From: Talinum fruticosum
Lineage: Eukaryota > Streptophyta > Magnoliopsida > Caryophyllales > Talinaceae
Direction: 5' to 3'
DNA: 64,000 nt
Assembly: GCA_021018815.1 (NCBI GenBank)
Contig: JAITYX010000021.1
Location: 4,369,001-4,433,000, forward strand
The position numbers were made by a program, and so were the translations under genes. Under the pieces are notes generated by a model. The model saw nothing but the letters and a program-made list of their open reading frames with translations. It was not told where the DNA came from and searched no databases. Below, piece after piece: positions 46,608-58,786 of this stretch (positions are counted from its first letter, which is position 1; the number at the start of each line of letters is the position of its first letter).

Positions 46608-49600
46608 ATGGAGGGTGTAGTGTCTCTGAAAGGATCAGTTCTGACCACTAGGGTTTCATCTCAATCCCCTAAACCCTCAAATTGTAAGTCCCAGTTCGCC
46701 ATTCGATTACCAATTCCTCGCATTTCCATGGATTCTCACAAACTCAGCGCCAACATGCGCGCCCAAGCTCAAAAGGTATCACCTTTACACTTTTTCCCTA
46801 ATTATTTCAAATATTTCCCAATTTCTCAGTTGCTTTTGATTCTGTCCTCTTTTTATTACTCAATTGTTTGTTTCTGGATTTATATGCTGTGATACTATAA
46901 TCGATGACGTTGTTCTATGTGGCTTGTTTTTCTAATTTCTTAGAGTTTTGTGGATTGAGAGGAGATTTAGGGTTTGGTGTTTGGTTTATTTTTTCTGTGA
47001 TTGAAGTTTTTATTTTTAGTATAAAGTGTGGAAGAAGTGAAGTTAAAGTTGTGGACAATTGATTTGGTTTAAATAGGGGAAAAAAGCAGTTAGTTTGAAT
47101 CTTTAGTTGATTTTATGCGGGTTATAATCTTTACAGTCTAGAGTTTTAAGGGTTGTAGGGAATGAAATGAGGAATGGCATTTTCAAATTCACATAAAACC
47201 TGCAGGTTATTGGGAAGTTCAGCTTTCAAGAGCGATTTCAGTTGTACAATATTCATTATTCAATATAAGTATTACAGTTGAAGTTTCATTTCATTTGCCC
47301 TGTCCCTGTGCTTGTTGCTCTGCACGCCACTGAAAAAGAAGCACAAGAACTAAACTGTAATCTCTGCAGACTGGCTCGAGTGATGCCTCTGCAACAATTT
47401 CACAGATCAGTGATTCTTTAGGGCATGCTCTTAAACTTAGAGATTGGGAAGCTTCGATGCTTCACGAGGAAATAGCTGCAAGCCAGGGAATAACTATTAG
47501 GAGACGGCCGCCAACTGCACCTCCATTGAATTATGTTGGCCCTTTTGAGTTTCATTTGCAGAATGAATCCAACACTCCTCGTAACATTTTGGAGGAGATC
47601 ATATGGTACAAGGACATTGAAGTCTCACAGGTACATTCTTCCTCCACTTCTTTGATCTTCCCATAATTTAGGGTTTCTCTGAGGTGATCTTTTAGACTTG
47701 TGAATTTTCTTATTAGCTGAAAGAGAGAAGGCCTCTTGATGCACTGAAGAAAGCTCTTGATAGTGCTCCTCCAGCAAGAGATTTCATTGGAGCTTTAAGA
47801 GCCGCTTATCAACGAACAGGATTGCCTGGTTTAATTGCAGAAGTTAAAAAGGCCTCACCTAGTAGAGGCATTTTAAGAGAGGACTTCAATCCAGTATGTC
47901 TTTTCTTTGCCTTATCGTCTCTTATATTGGTCTTCAATTATCATAAGATGCAGAGATGTAAAAGATTCTTTGTGCATTGTGCGTCCCTCCAGGGGAGGCG
48001 TCCTTTGTTGGAGGATCATACCAGTTATGATACTAAGTGTGTGTACTTGTTTTTCTTGGACTTTTTCTTCATGACAGGTTGAAATTGCAAAAGCATATGA
48101 GAAAGGTGGAGCTGCTTGTCTTAGTGTTCTCACTGATGAGAAGTTTTTTAAGGCAAATTCATCTTGTACAATTTTGGAATTGTTTGCTGTTTTGTGTATT
48201 TGATACATCACCTGAACGGTTTATGTTTTCATGGAAACAGGGAGGTTTTGAGAATCTGGAAAATATCAGAAGTGCTGGTGTTAAGGCATGTAGTTCATCA
48301 TTTTCAAGTGTGTCGATTGTCCATATATTTCGGGTCATCCCATTGAATTAACCTTAAAGCTTACATGGCTATACATTTTGAATTTGCAGTGTCCTCTACT
48401 ATGCAAAGAATTTATAGTAGATGCCTGGCAAATATATTATGCTCGTACTAAAGGAGCAGATGCAGTTCTTTTAATTGCTGGTGTTCTATCTGATCTGGAG
48501 ATCAGATACATGACAAAGATATGCAAGAAATTGGGGCTAACAGCTCTGGTTGAGGTGTGTATGCGAAGACCTCCTTCTCCGTCTACTACCGTTATTTCAC
48601 TGTTCTACTCCTAAATACTAGGCAACTATACATTCAATTCCTTCTACATGGAGGAGAATATGATAGGCATCTGAAGAGTCATCTTGACTTGTTTGATTCA
48701 ATGGTTTGGATTGAATCACTTCCTGTCATACAACATCTGTTATTATACCAAAAATGAGTCGAAAGTTGCATTCAAGTAATCATTATTATGGAGGAGTTTT
48801 CACTTACATATGTTTTGCATCTAAGGTCCATGATGAGAGGGAAATGGATCGTGTGCTTGCAATTGAAGGCATAGAACTTGTGGGAATTAACAATCGTGAT
48901 CTTGGTAAGGCTTCCTTTTCTTGTGAACCTATTTTATTCTATTTGTTGTCAGCTGGATCATATTACTTTGATCAAGGGTGTAATTGTTTACTTTGCTTGC
49001 TAACAGAGACGTTCAAGGTCGATATTAGCAACACAAGAAAGCTTCTTGATGCAAGGCGTCTAGAGATAATCCGTGATAAAGATATCATTGTACGTTTATC
49101 TCCCTATCCTTGATGGTCCCTACCCCGTTAGGTTTGGAGGGGAAGCATCCCTTATTAACTGACACAGTATTTGGCTGTTTCTCTTTCTTTACACTCACCT
49201 AGTGTCAGGCACACATTATATCTATCAAGGTCCTGGGACGCATTAGTGACAAAAAAAAAAATAAATTCTGTATAAAATCCTTAGTTTTTTTTAAAGTAGA
49301 CACCTCTTAAAGCTAAAAATGGGGCACTGCTGTAGAAAAATTCTGAATGTGCTAGTGCCCTGACCTTGATGATGAACTTGTCCTTCATATTCCTGGTGTT
49401 TCAGGTCGTTGGAGAGTCAGGCTTGTTTACTCCTGCTGATGTCAACTATGTGCAAGAGGCTGGCGTAAAAGCGGTGAGTCCTATAAGTTTGGCTGCTATC
49501 TTACATTCTTGACTCTTGACTAGTTATAAGTGAATATTTTTGCAAAGTTATGAAAACCATTTCCTTCACGAGGCACTGTTTAGATTTGATGATACTGTCT

Positions 49601-49939
49601 TCCTAACCAATACCCTTAACCTCCTATTGGATGATGGGAAAAACATTTAATTACCCTTGCATGCAGATGCAATGGGAAAATTCAAATGTTATACTTGTTC
49701 TACCGCAATTGTTCTCACCTTTGTAAATTCGTGTTTTGCTATTTTGATGCTAGTAAATTACTACCGGTTGCTTTTTTGCTCAAGGCCTGTTGAATATATG
49801 ACTAAGGTATATTATAATGTGCATTATTCTTCGATCTTATTTTCTCCATGTTGCAGGTTCTGGTGGGGAGTCCCTTGTCAAACAAAATGACCCGAGTCAG
49901 GGAATAGCTAATCTATTCGGCAGAGACATATCTGTATGA
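46608..49939 (+). CDS. IGPS: indole-3-glycerol-phosphate synthase, chloroplast type, frameshifted in the last exon
   Basis: Converts CdRP to indole-3-glycerol phosphate in plastid tryptophan synthesis (TrpC). Ten exons: 46608-46775, 47370-47630, 47717-47893, 48078-48152, 48241-48285, 48390-48554, 48826-48904, 49007-49089, 49405-49473, 49857-49939. Exon 1 encodes a Ser-rich transit peptide. TIM-barrel active-site strands appear in order: [45 protein letters not shown] and VGESGL. Introns after exons 4 and 5 start with GC (AAG/GCAAAT, AAG/GCATGT). In exon 10 the assembled frame reads [10 protein letters not shown] and stops at 49907. One more G in the run at 49865-49868 restores [20 protein letters not shown] and a stop at 49937-49939, giving about 401 residues. 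Confidence 0.95.
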
Positions 49940-50861
49940 GTCATAAACCACATACCTCCACCTTTAGGACCCATTCTTGATCTATTTGGATAGAGTAACG
50001 TTCATTAGGTGGCCAGCAATTCTGCTTCGGGGTTGTATCTGTCGCAGGATTTGTGCTGTTGTATTTCTGTAGCGATTTGTTTAGAAGCAGTTAGAAAGGA
50101 AGAAAATAACGAAATTGGAGCAACGAAGGATTCCCATCTCTGTTTTTCTCAATGTATCGTAGGGAATATCACATCATGTAGTTTTCACAGTATGTGATTT
50201 TGATCTCTTCTTTAACCCTTGTGCATTAATTATCAAATAAAACTTGCTCTGATTGTGCCAAGCTATTTGAGTGTTCACATCTACTTACAGTTCACAAATT
50301 TGTTCTCAATATGAGAATTATGATTGCTGTTTTAATTTCCAACAGTACAATTTGGGAAAATGTACACTTTTCCTGCAGTAGAAGGGATAAGTATGTTTTT
50401 TAGTAAAACCTACTTCACTTTTATGCACGAAATAATAGCGACATTCTATGCTGTAAGAATTAACATTGTCTGTAATTAGCTGTATTTTTTTTTCAAAGAT
50501 ATGGTACTGAAAATTGAAAACTAATCGAACACTAATGTTTAGTTTATCAAATTAATTTTTTTTAATGAGATATGCCTCACCTACAAAAAATACGTTTGAC
50601 TTGGGCAATAAGCTTAGTGCTGAAATGCTTGTTAAAATATTAGCTTACTAAACACTAATTATGTGCTAATTAGTGTTGAATGTTAACCCAAAAAATGTTT
50701 TAACAAATAGGCCTAAAGATTGTCAAATTATTTATTGTTTTTCCCCAATAAAATCAGATTATTTTACTTTTAAGAGAATGACGTGAAGTTAGGATTATCC
50801 AAATTAAAATTCGTCTTATATGTCCGGTTATCACTTACCTAAGGGTGTATTATCACTTACT
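49940..50861. other. IGPS 3' UTR and spacer
   Basis: The first 250 bases are likely 3' UTR. AT-rich DNA follows, with nothing recognised; a short direct repeat (TATCACTTACTTAGGAGTGTA-like, twice at 50829-50871) abuts the next element. Confidence 0.4.
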
Positions 50862-51383
50862 TAGGAGTGTACTTGAGCTGAGTTGAGTCCGAACTTGCCA
50901 ATATTGAAACTCGGTTCGTGAATCTCGTTTGTACCTCGAGCTCGGCAAAATCAAACGTGAGCTCGGCTCGTCGAAAACTCAAGCCTCGAACTCGGCTTGT
51001 CCTTGACTCGTTAGTTCACTATGCTCCTTTTAAACTCCTATATTTAGGTTTAAAGTAACACTTTATATACTTATAGTAAAAATATAAATTTGAACTTTAT
51101 TGAGACTCCTTTTTCCAACAATAACAATGTACACACGTAAGAAAATAATATCCCGACTCGTTTGCTTGGCTTGTTCGGCTACGTTTGCTATGTTCGTCAG
51201 CTCGTTCGTTCGTTCGACTTGTTTATAATTTGCTTGTGTAGGCTTGGCGAGCTTACTGAACTCCAAAATTACAAGCTCGAGCTTGGTTCGGATAATTATC
51301 CGGACTCGGATTGGCTCGAGCTCGCCGCAAGCTCCGGCTTGACGAGCCTTTTCGCGAGTCGACTCGGCTCACATACACCCCTA
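50862..51383. mobile_element. short element with GGGGTGTA ends and GAGCTCGG words
   Basis: The left end TTAGGAGTGTACTTGAGCTG pairs with the complement of CGGCTCACATACACCCCTA. The interior is packed with CTCGAGCTCGG, GCTCGTCG and TCGTTCG words in both orientations. Same architecture as the CCGGTTCC and CCCGAA elements. Confidence 0.6.
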
Positions 51384-51760
51384 CATTTACCTATAAAATT
51401 TGAGCCAATTTTGGATAATGTTGATCTCAATTTATCTACTCCTAAAACCTAACAATTATATTTATCTTTGTCGAACCCTAACCCCCAACTTTTCACTAAT
51501 TGGTGATTAGGCCATAACCAAACTTTGCCGTTCCCCTAATTACAGTACACAGGCCTCGGAGATACGATACGGCTGAAATTTGCAGTAAGCAACCAGAGAC
51601 TCAACAAGACCTCTTCTTCTGTTTCTCCTCTCCCTTCTTGTCTTCTCTTGACTGAGCTTCTCTTGTCCTTGGCAGATCTCGAATTCAATGCTATGCCCAA
51701 TCGCAATCGCCACCATCTTGTGAAATTATCCGGCGGAAAAGGCGGTGGCTGATCTAATCA
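51384..51760 (+). promoter_or_regulatory. promoter and leader of the 488-residue protein gene
   Basis: Includes CGAACCCTAACCCCC near 51475 (telo-box-like) and a pyrimidine-rich leader (TTCTTCTGTTTCTCCTCTCC) before the ATG at 51761. No TATA is obvious, as in many housekeeping promoters. Confidence 0.4.
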
Positions 51761-54700
51761 ATGGTTTTTGCGGTGGAAGCTCGAAAGCTTGACCTTCCTT
51801 ACCTCCCTCTCTCCTCCCCTCAGGTCACTTCTCTCCTCTACGACCCCAATTCTCTCTCTTTAGCCTTAATGCACTCTGACTCCACTTTCTCTCTCTTCCC
51901 TTCCTTCTCCCCGTTTTCTCTCTCCTCCGCTTCCCGTTCTCTGCCCCCTCCCCAAACCCTAATCCCTCCTCCCTCCTCGTCCGCTTCTTTCGTCAACCTT
52001 AGCCTTAACCCGAAAGTTCTCGATTGCCCAGATCTCCCGCGGGTCGTTTTTGTCACCGCCGGGCCCCACAATGGCGGGTCTAGGGTTGTCTTGCGATTTT
52101 ATTTGTTGGGTAAAGATGGGAAATTTGGGAAGGCCCAGGTTGTTTGTAGTCAGAAGGGGATTAATTTTGATCGGAAATTGGGTGTGATTGTGGATGTTAG
52201 TCATGGGATGAAGGTTATGGTATCTGGGTCTGTTAATTACTTGGCTATGTACTCAGCTAGTGCTGGTAAAATCTTTGTTTTTGGTGTCAAATTGGGTGCA
52301 AACGAGAGAGATTTGAGGTTGGTCAAGTGTGCTGTGATTGATTGTCACTTGCCCGTTTTGTCAATTTGCATTTCTTCTGGGTTTCTGGTACTCGGAGAGC
52401 TACATGGGGTTAGGGTTTTCCCGTTACGAGCATTGGTGAAGGGGAGGATTGGTAGTAGGAAGAGGTCTCGTGCGGTGAAAGGGAAGAGTGAGAATTTGAA
52501 TAGGGAGCAGCAGGATGTTAATGCAAATTTGGAGGGTCGTAATTTGAAAATGCCTAATGGTGTTATAAGCCCTCTTAATGAATGCGACCATCTTGATAGG
52601 AACTTGGCGAACGTGAATCAATCCGCGTTGATGGCTAATGGTTACGCTTGTAATATTCTGGATGGAGTTTCATCGAACTCAAATGTAGACGTAAATCATG
52701 ATGCCGGTAAGTAGTTAGCGTATGTGTATATATTCAATTCAGTAGGTAGGAATTTGTCTAGATGACACTGTTTGCTCTCAGATGGTGTGTGAAGTTCTTA
52801 TTGCAAGTACCTGAACCCTTTTTGTAACAAATTGCAACTTGCTGTAGGATTCCATTCAATTCCTCTGCAAAAATCTGTTAAGCAAACTATGTGGTGTCAT
52901 TTATGGAACTCTTCTAGATTATTATACTGTCAAGATATGACATGAATTTTGTGACTGCTGCAGAATATATCTCGTTGCTTTTGCTGTCATGAGAAACTGT
53001 CTTCAATTGAATGTTGGAATTAGAGACTTTCTCATGTTTATTTTTGCTGTTGGCTGATGCAGTAATGTTCATCCCTCTCCATACAATTGTTTTCTTTCGT
53101 CCTTGCCATGAGTCTCCTAAGAAGTTGTGTAGGAGTGTATGTCTGATTATGATGATATTTACTCTTGTGAACTGCTACACTCTTCTGACATTGCAACTAT
53201 TCATATTCATTTGATTGTGGTAATATTCCTTTTTCTTTAAAGCAATGGAGAACCAAATAATTTGTGTGGTGTTAATAAGAAAGTATGCATTAGCAAATAG
53301 AAATTAAGCAATTGGTTGGTTGCTGTTAGCTGCCATTCTTTTCTCATGAGTTGCTTCTTTTGTTTGCTGTTGCATTTTTCATCTTGTTGAACTTGAGCAT
53401 CATAAGTGGTAGTTTAAGAAACAAAGGAAAAAGGAAAGGAGAAAAAAGATACCTATATTCTTGTTTTGCACTCATGCTGTAATCAAGTTCATTTGTTACT
53501 ATTTTCTGACAGTTTTGGTAGTAAACAATGAAATGTTGAAATTCTTAATGGTGCCATTGGCTACAGCAGCTGATATTGTTCTGTAACTCCAGTGAAGCTG
53601 AGATCTTTAAAATTGCGTCAAGACTCTGGTGAAGTGGGTATGCAGTTGATTTTATTTGATGATAGCATTGTTGAAGGGATCAAAAACAGAGTGCCAGGAT
53701 TCAAGACAAGAAAAGCGATCTCCATCCGAGCTTTGTCACTTCAGAAGTTTTTGATTCTGGATTCAAATGAGGAACTGCATCTGCTCCATATGTCAAAGTC
53801 TGGATGTTTTAAAATGAGTCAGTTAAAAGGCGTCATCCAAGTGCAGCGATTGGCTGCTTCCCCTGATATGTCTGCTAGTATGGTTCTTAAGATTCTTGCT
53901 TTATGCTTATGTTGCCTGTTACTGTGTTAGGAAGTAGTTACTAGTCACTTTATCTTGCTGTACACCCTCCCTCACTCCTGCCCCTAGAGGGAAAAAAGAT
54001 AGAAAAAGAAAACGGAACACTTACTAGAGGGAGCTATTAATTATTGAAGCGAACAAAAAGGCTGAGGACACATGTTATCTTTAGAATGTTCACATAGGAA
54101 AGACTACAGTTCAGAGTTTGTGAATTATTTCGGCACTTGTAACAGGGAGCGGGGAGGACTCGCGAGATGCAATGAGATTGAAGAAAGGGCCTATCTTCTG
54201 GCTGTTACATTATAGCAGGGATTATGCTAACTCTCTATATCGACTAGTTTGAATTCCATCCTAATAAGGAACATTAAGCAGTAGTTATACGAAAGGACCC
54301 AAAACTATGGGTCTAGGATTATTTGGGTCATACTTGCAGCTTTATTCATTCAAGTAAGAGGATATTAATTTTCTGGGTTGCCCAGAATATTTATGCTATT
54401 GAATGGATTAATTACTTTGAATCAATAATGGAAAATTATCATATGCTTGGATAAATGGCTGACTAGTGCTAAAATGTTTGTGTAGGCTATGATAATTTAT
54501 AGTATTTTTCTTCAACTGGAAGATTGACTCTTGTGGATGATTTTGCAGATGCTCAGGATGCATGGATATCTGATGGACTTTGTTCGTTGCACAAGATAAG
54601 GATATCTGACGCAGATACCACAGAGCATGAACATGATAGGAGCAGCAATGAAGGAAAGCTCATCCAGAGTTCAGGTTAGCGTAACTTGTAATTTTTTCCA

Positions 54701-55545
54701 GTGAAGAGAAAGAAATAGACTTCTTAGTCATGAAGCAATTGCATGTCCCATACTTCCATCATATTGCCTTTGAATATGCTTACCTTGTAATGATTGTCAA
54801 ATCACCTTCTCGGTGGAGAATGGAGTTAGGCATGGAGAGGGAATAATCTTGGCTTCTCATTTTGGGGTGTGCCTGATGATTTCTTCTGTGCTAGTTACTG
54901 AAGTCATATTCACAAGCGAGAACATTCAAGATATGATTGCTTTGGCTGCAAATTCAATCATGATTCTTGGGCGAGGTAATACTACTTCCTTAGTTGAAAT
55001 TTTTTAATACTTAGTGGTGAAAGTTTCAAACACATGTATGGATGTTATGCCTCAAGAAAATATTCATGGAAGCTGTTGGCCCAAACTGGCTATTTCTTAA
55101 GTATTTACAGACAGAAACCTAGCTTCTAATGCTTGTATTACTGGTGGAAGGTGTGGCAAATGAAGACTTTTCACAATTAAGATTATGATTACACACCATT
55201 TGCCTCAGTGTATCTTATGATATTACAACTAGGGTGGGCAAGGGACTGAAATATCCTTTTTTTTTTACCCTGTATGCGCATAGATTATAAAATATTGTCT
55301 TTAATGGAGGTACTCTGGTTAGGTCTTGTGTAGGGCAAGTAATCCTTTTTGTAGTACCCCACGTCAGTTTGGTGTAATCAAAGTCTTCTTATCAACGCAT
55401 ATATACTTTTTAACTAGGATACTACTATTGGTATTATTTTGACACCATCAAAATTTCAAGTTTTGACTCCTGTCCCTTTCAGTTATGTTTTTGATGCAGT
55501 AATCTCTTTGGTGCAGATAGTCTCTATGTCTATGCTATTTCATGA
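51761..55545 (+). CDS. conserved plant protein of unknown function, possibly beta-propeller-like
   Basis: Five exons, 51761-52706, 53593-53877, 54549-54674, 54895-54975 and 55517-55545, all joined in phase 1 by GT-AG introns, give an unbroken 488-residue protein. I do not recognise a named family. Strand-rich segments repeat through the chain: VTSLLYDPNSLSLALMHSD, NYLAMYSASAGKIFVFGVKL, LSICISSGFLVLGELHGVRV, KFLILDSNEELHLLHMSK and MILGRGDSLYVYAIS. This alternation resembles WD40/YVTN-type propeller blades, without clear WD dipeptides. Residues about 230-310 form a basic then Asn-rich linker (GRIGSRKRSRAVKGK), a possible nuclear signal. The final exon is only 29 bp. The uniform phases and strong open frame make the gene model reliable; the function is not. 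Confidence 0.8.
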
Positions 55546-57176
55546 AGTTGCACATAGTCATCTCGATTATTTTGGTGAGCCAACTAATTTCCATTTTTGT
55601 GGTACTTCAGATTATTAATCCTTATGTTTCTCTCTCCTGGTCTAGTTGAGAAGTGCTTTTGGATTTTATTTAATACAGAAATGGCAGAAAGTTTGATTTA
55701 TGATCTGACTATTTGGGTTGACCTTTTCTCTCCCATTTTTTTTTTTAAAGGAGAAGCTTTGAGTTCCTGGCCAGAGTACGTTCAAGTTTTTTGACAAATT
55801 GAGCTGTGTTCTCCTTGTCTTTAGACTGTACGTTTTCATTCATATCGGTGTATTTACTCTCTGTCCATGTGTTTTCGTCTGTTGTCCTGAATTCTGATGT
55901 TTTGCTTGGTTTAGGAATGATTCTATACTGGCTATTCAAGTGTCTGTAACAGCTGATCTGACCATCGGGAAGTTCCTGAAGTTTTGAGCTTCAAGTGTGA
56001 TGTCTATTTTCTTATGTTACTTCAGGACTGGAAGCTCATTCTGGTAATTTGAATTTTGCTATTGTTATATCTATGCGCATTTTTCTGTTTCTGCGTTTAT
56101 TTATTTATGAACTTCGAAGTCAACTGTGCTTAAATTTTGGATTCCAATAAAAACAACGTATCAACTTTTCTTGTTAAGTTTGTGTCCCACTTAGATGGTA
56201 TTCCAGGGTGATAGTTTGGTTATTTTTGTTTATCAGGGGAAGAAGTTGATGATCAGTTGGACACCCTTTGATGGAGCCATTTCAAATCTCACAGCAGACT
56301 GGATTTCTCCAGCAACTCATATGTGCCTCTGCTTATGGCTTCTGTCTTCATCGAGATGGCATGTTAGAGCAAGGGGGTGAGAGGCTCACTTGCTATTGGT
56401 GTTTCAGAGTATGGGTTACTCATTTATGTCCTCACCTGGTGGCATGCCGTTTAATTCTGTGGATGATCTCTATTTTACATCAATTGGCCAGCCACAAAGT
56501 TTGCAACTGGAATCACGAGGCTAGTTACCCGGTGAAGTATTGTTAAGGTACAGTTTGATTTGGGTGAAGCTCTATCATTGAACTAAGGTTTAGTGTCACA
56601 AAACATTGTGCAAACTATTAGGGGATATCATAATCTATTTGACACAATCTTATAAGTGGTTTTCCTTGTTTTGTGGGGACTTCTTTTGTGTAACTCACGT
56701 GAAAAATTATGTTTATGCATAATTTCCTGTTCAGAAGACTATGTTTCCTGCTTGTCAACCATGCATTTATGCACTCAGGTGTCAACTTTTGTGACATCAA
56801 TCTGTTTGCTCGATTGAGATCTTTGCATACAATTTCGGTTTTTTTCTTTTTATGGGTATCGTGCCCCTTCCTCCTAGTAAGAAACTCTCTTAGGCATTTT
56901 GTATTGTGTCAAATCCTCATTTACAATCGCGTGGATAAAATTGCACACGCTTGATACCTCTTGTGGTTGCTGTTGTATGCAAGTTTAGCAGGGTTGGTTT
57001 ATATGATGAATGCTTGCTTTTCTCATCTTCGCATGTTGTAATTTGGATGAGAATTGACGTCTCAACTGCAAAGTTGGGCAAAGGTTGAGCTACAACCACT
57101 AAAACTCCCTAGTTGAAGATGTTCGTGGTATGATGATATTTTGGTAGTGTTTGGTGTACTCTTTGCAAGTAGAACA
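55546..57176. other. 3' region of the 488-residue protein gene
   Basis: Probably a long 3' UTR and flank. An exon-like stretch after GGTTTAG at about 55914 reads NDSILAIQVSVTADLTIGKF and stops soon after, so an alternative last exon is possible. No separate gene seen. Confidence 0.35.
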
Positions 57177-57359
57177 TGGCTGACTTTGAGGGAGAAAGAA
57201 GAGCCGCCGGAAGAAGGCCCCATGGGTTGGTGATATGTGGGGACTTGGGGAGTCTATGTTCTTCTAAGTCGCGGAGTCCTTGTAGTTACAGTTATAAGGA
57301 GGGAGAAAAGGAGGGAATATTGAGTGAAAAAGATGGGATTGCCATTGCCTTGACCTAGT
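57177..57359 (+). other. 60-codon open frame of uncertain status
   Basis: Starts MADFEGERRAAGRRPHGLV and ends DGIAIALT. It is GC-richer than its flanks and begins with an ATG in fair context (GAACATGGCT), but matches no peptide family I recognise. It may be a relic of a longer gene. Confidence 0.25.
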
Positions 57360-58202
57360 GACCCACCATCCCCATCCCCATCTAAATAATGTGGTGTGTC
57401 GTCCGCTCGACACTGAATTTTGTTTTGCTCATCTCATCAGCTTTGCTTAACCACTTAGATTGGGCATCCTCCAAGCCCTACCAGCTCAATTCTCACTGTC
57501 CTCTTCCCACAATCAGTGGATCCAACTTCTTCCCCCAAATCTCCTCCCTAACCCCCCTCCCCCAAATGCTAACTATTTGGGTATCAATCTCCTTATGTAA
57601 GGTCACAAGTTGTCTTATAAATAGAAAAAAATTTGTGATAGAAAAGCTTTACTTACTAATGGGTGTTGTTGAATGCTGAATATATCAAAAATTATATCTA
57701 GAAAGTAGGACTACCTTGTTCCTTTTTAACTTTAACACTACAGTTCCTTACAACTTCTGCAGCTATGTATTACTTTTTTTTATTTTTGACATTTGTTTGT
57801 GAATTTATTTTTCTATCGTTAAGGATTTTTTTTTGGTAAATATTTATATACGTAAAGTTTGTCTAATAGGGATGACTGTGAGGTATGTACATAGTGGATA
57901 TAACTATACTAACATCCTATTTTCTCCATTCCTATACTCATAGTCTCATAAGGTATTTTGTGTATATCGGGTTTATTTGGATGGATATGTACAATTTTAC
58001 TAACTAAAATCCATTGGATACATTAATTTAATCTTATGTCTTGAGAGATTCACATACAAATTCCAACAAATGATTAATTGCAAAAAAATATTATGTCCAC
58101 TTGAGCTATAGTTAACATGAATAATATTCAAACATTTTGTTGAAGTTTGAGAAGGTGAATAGTGAATTTGAATGTGACGAAATTATTTGAGCTATTTCGA
58201 TC
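57360..58202. other. spacer
   Basis: 57400-57600 is pyrimidine-rich on the plus strand; the rest is AT-rich. No gene seen. Confidence 0.4.
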
Positions 58203-58310
58203 TTGCTCCATTTAGTATAAGTTATAAAGAGTTGTAAGGAGGTGTAAGATGTAAGGAACTCTAAGAAGTTGCATGGAGTTATAAGAAATATAAAATGTTG
58301 TATATGACTT
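58203..58310 (+). mobile_element. TTGTAAG-word MITE, copy 5, truncated
   Basis: Left end GCTCCATTTAGTATAAG, then AGTTGTAAGGAGGTGTAAG words. The right end was not identified. Confidence 0.55.
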
Positions 58311-58511
58311 AATAGAAATGTTAAATGTATTCATGTGTACTTTTACGAGTTATGCATAACATATTTGTATTTTTACTTATGAATTTAACGTAATTTATAT
58401 ATTTTTGATGTCAAATACATATATATCATGTTTAATAATTTGTTTTTTAAGAAAAAAATAAATTATGTTTGATATTTATTATGAAAGGAGTTTTTATAAA
58501 TGGATAAATGA

Positions 58512-58786
58512 TACTACCTCAATTTTAAAATACATGTGACTTTAATTAATTTTTTTCGTTTCATAATACTTGTCAATTTACAATTCTAATGACTTGTTAA
58601 TGACTAGTTTACCCATTTATCTTTATAAATTGCATTAATTCTCTCCTTTTCTCATTGATTTTTTTAGTTTCAATTAAATCTTGGGGCAACTTGATCTTTT
58701 AATACAAATTTAGTTATAAATTTAGTGTTTCCTTAGTATTTTCTCATAACCTTAAAACGACATATATTTTGAAACGCGAGGAGTAT
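58512..58786 (+). mobile_element. Stowaway-like MITE, third copy
   Basis: Ends TACTACCTCAATTTTAAAATAC and the complement of GAAACGCGAGGAGTA. The interior matches the copy at 20305-20580 almost throughout its length. Confidence 0.75.

Noticed and set aside
47912..48211. 99-codon minus-strand frame inside IGPS
   Set aside because: Antisense to an IGPS intron and exon; no motif.
57389..57679. 96-codon plus-strand open frame
   Set aside because: Pyrimidine-rich stretch with no motif; starts at a non-ATG codon.
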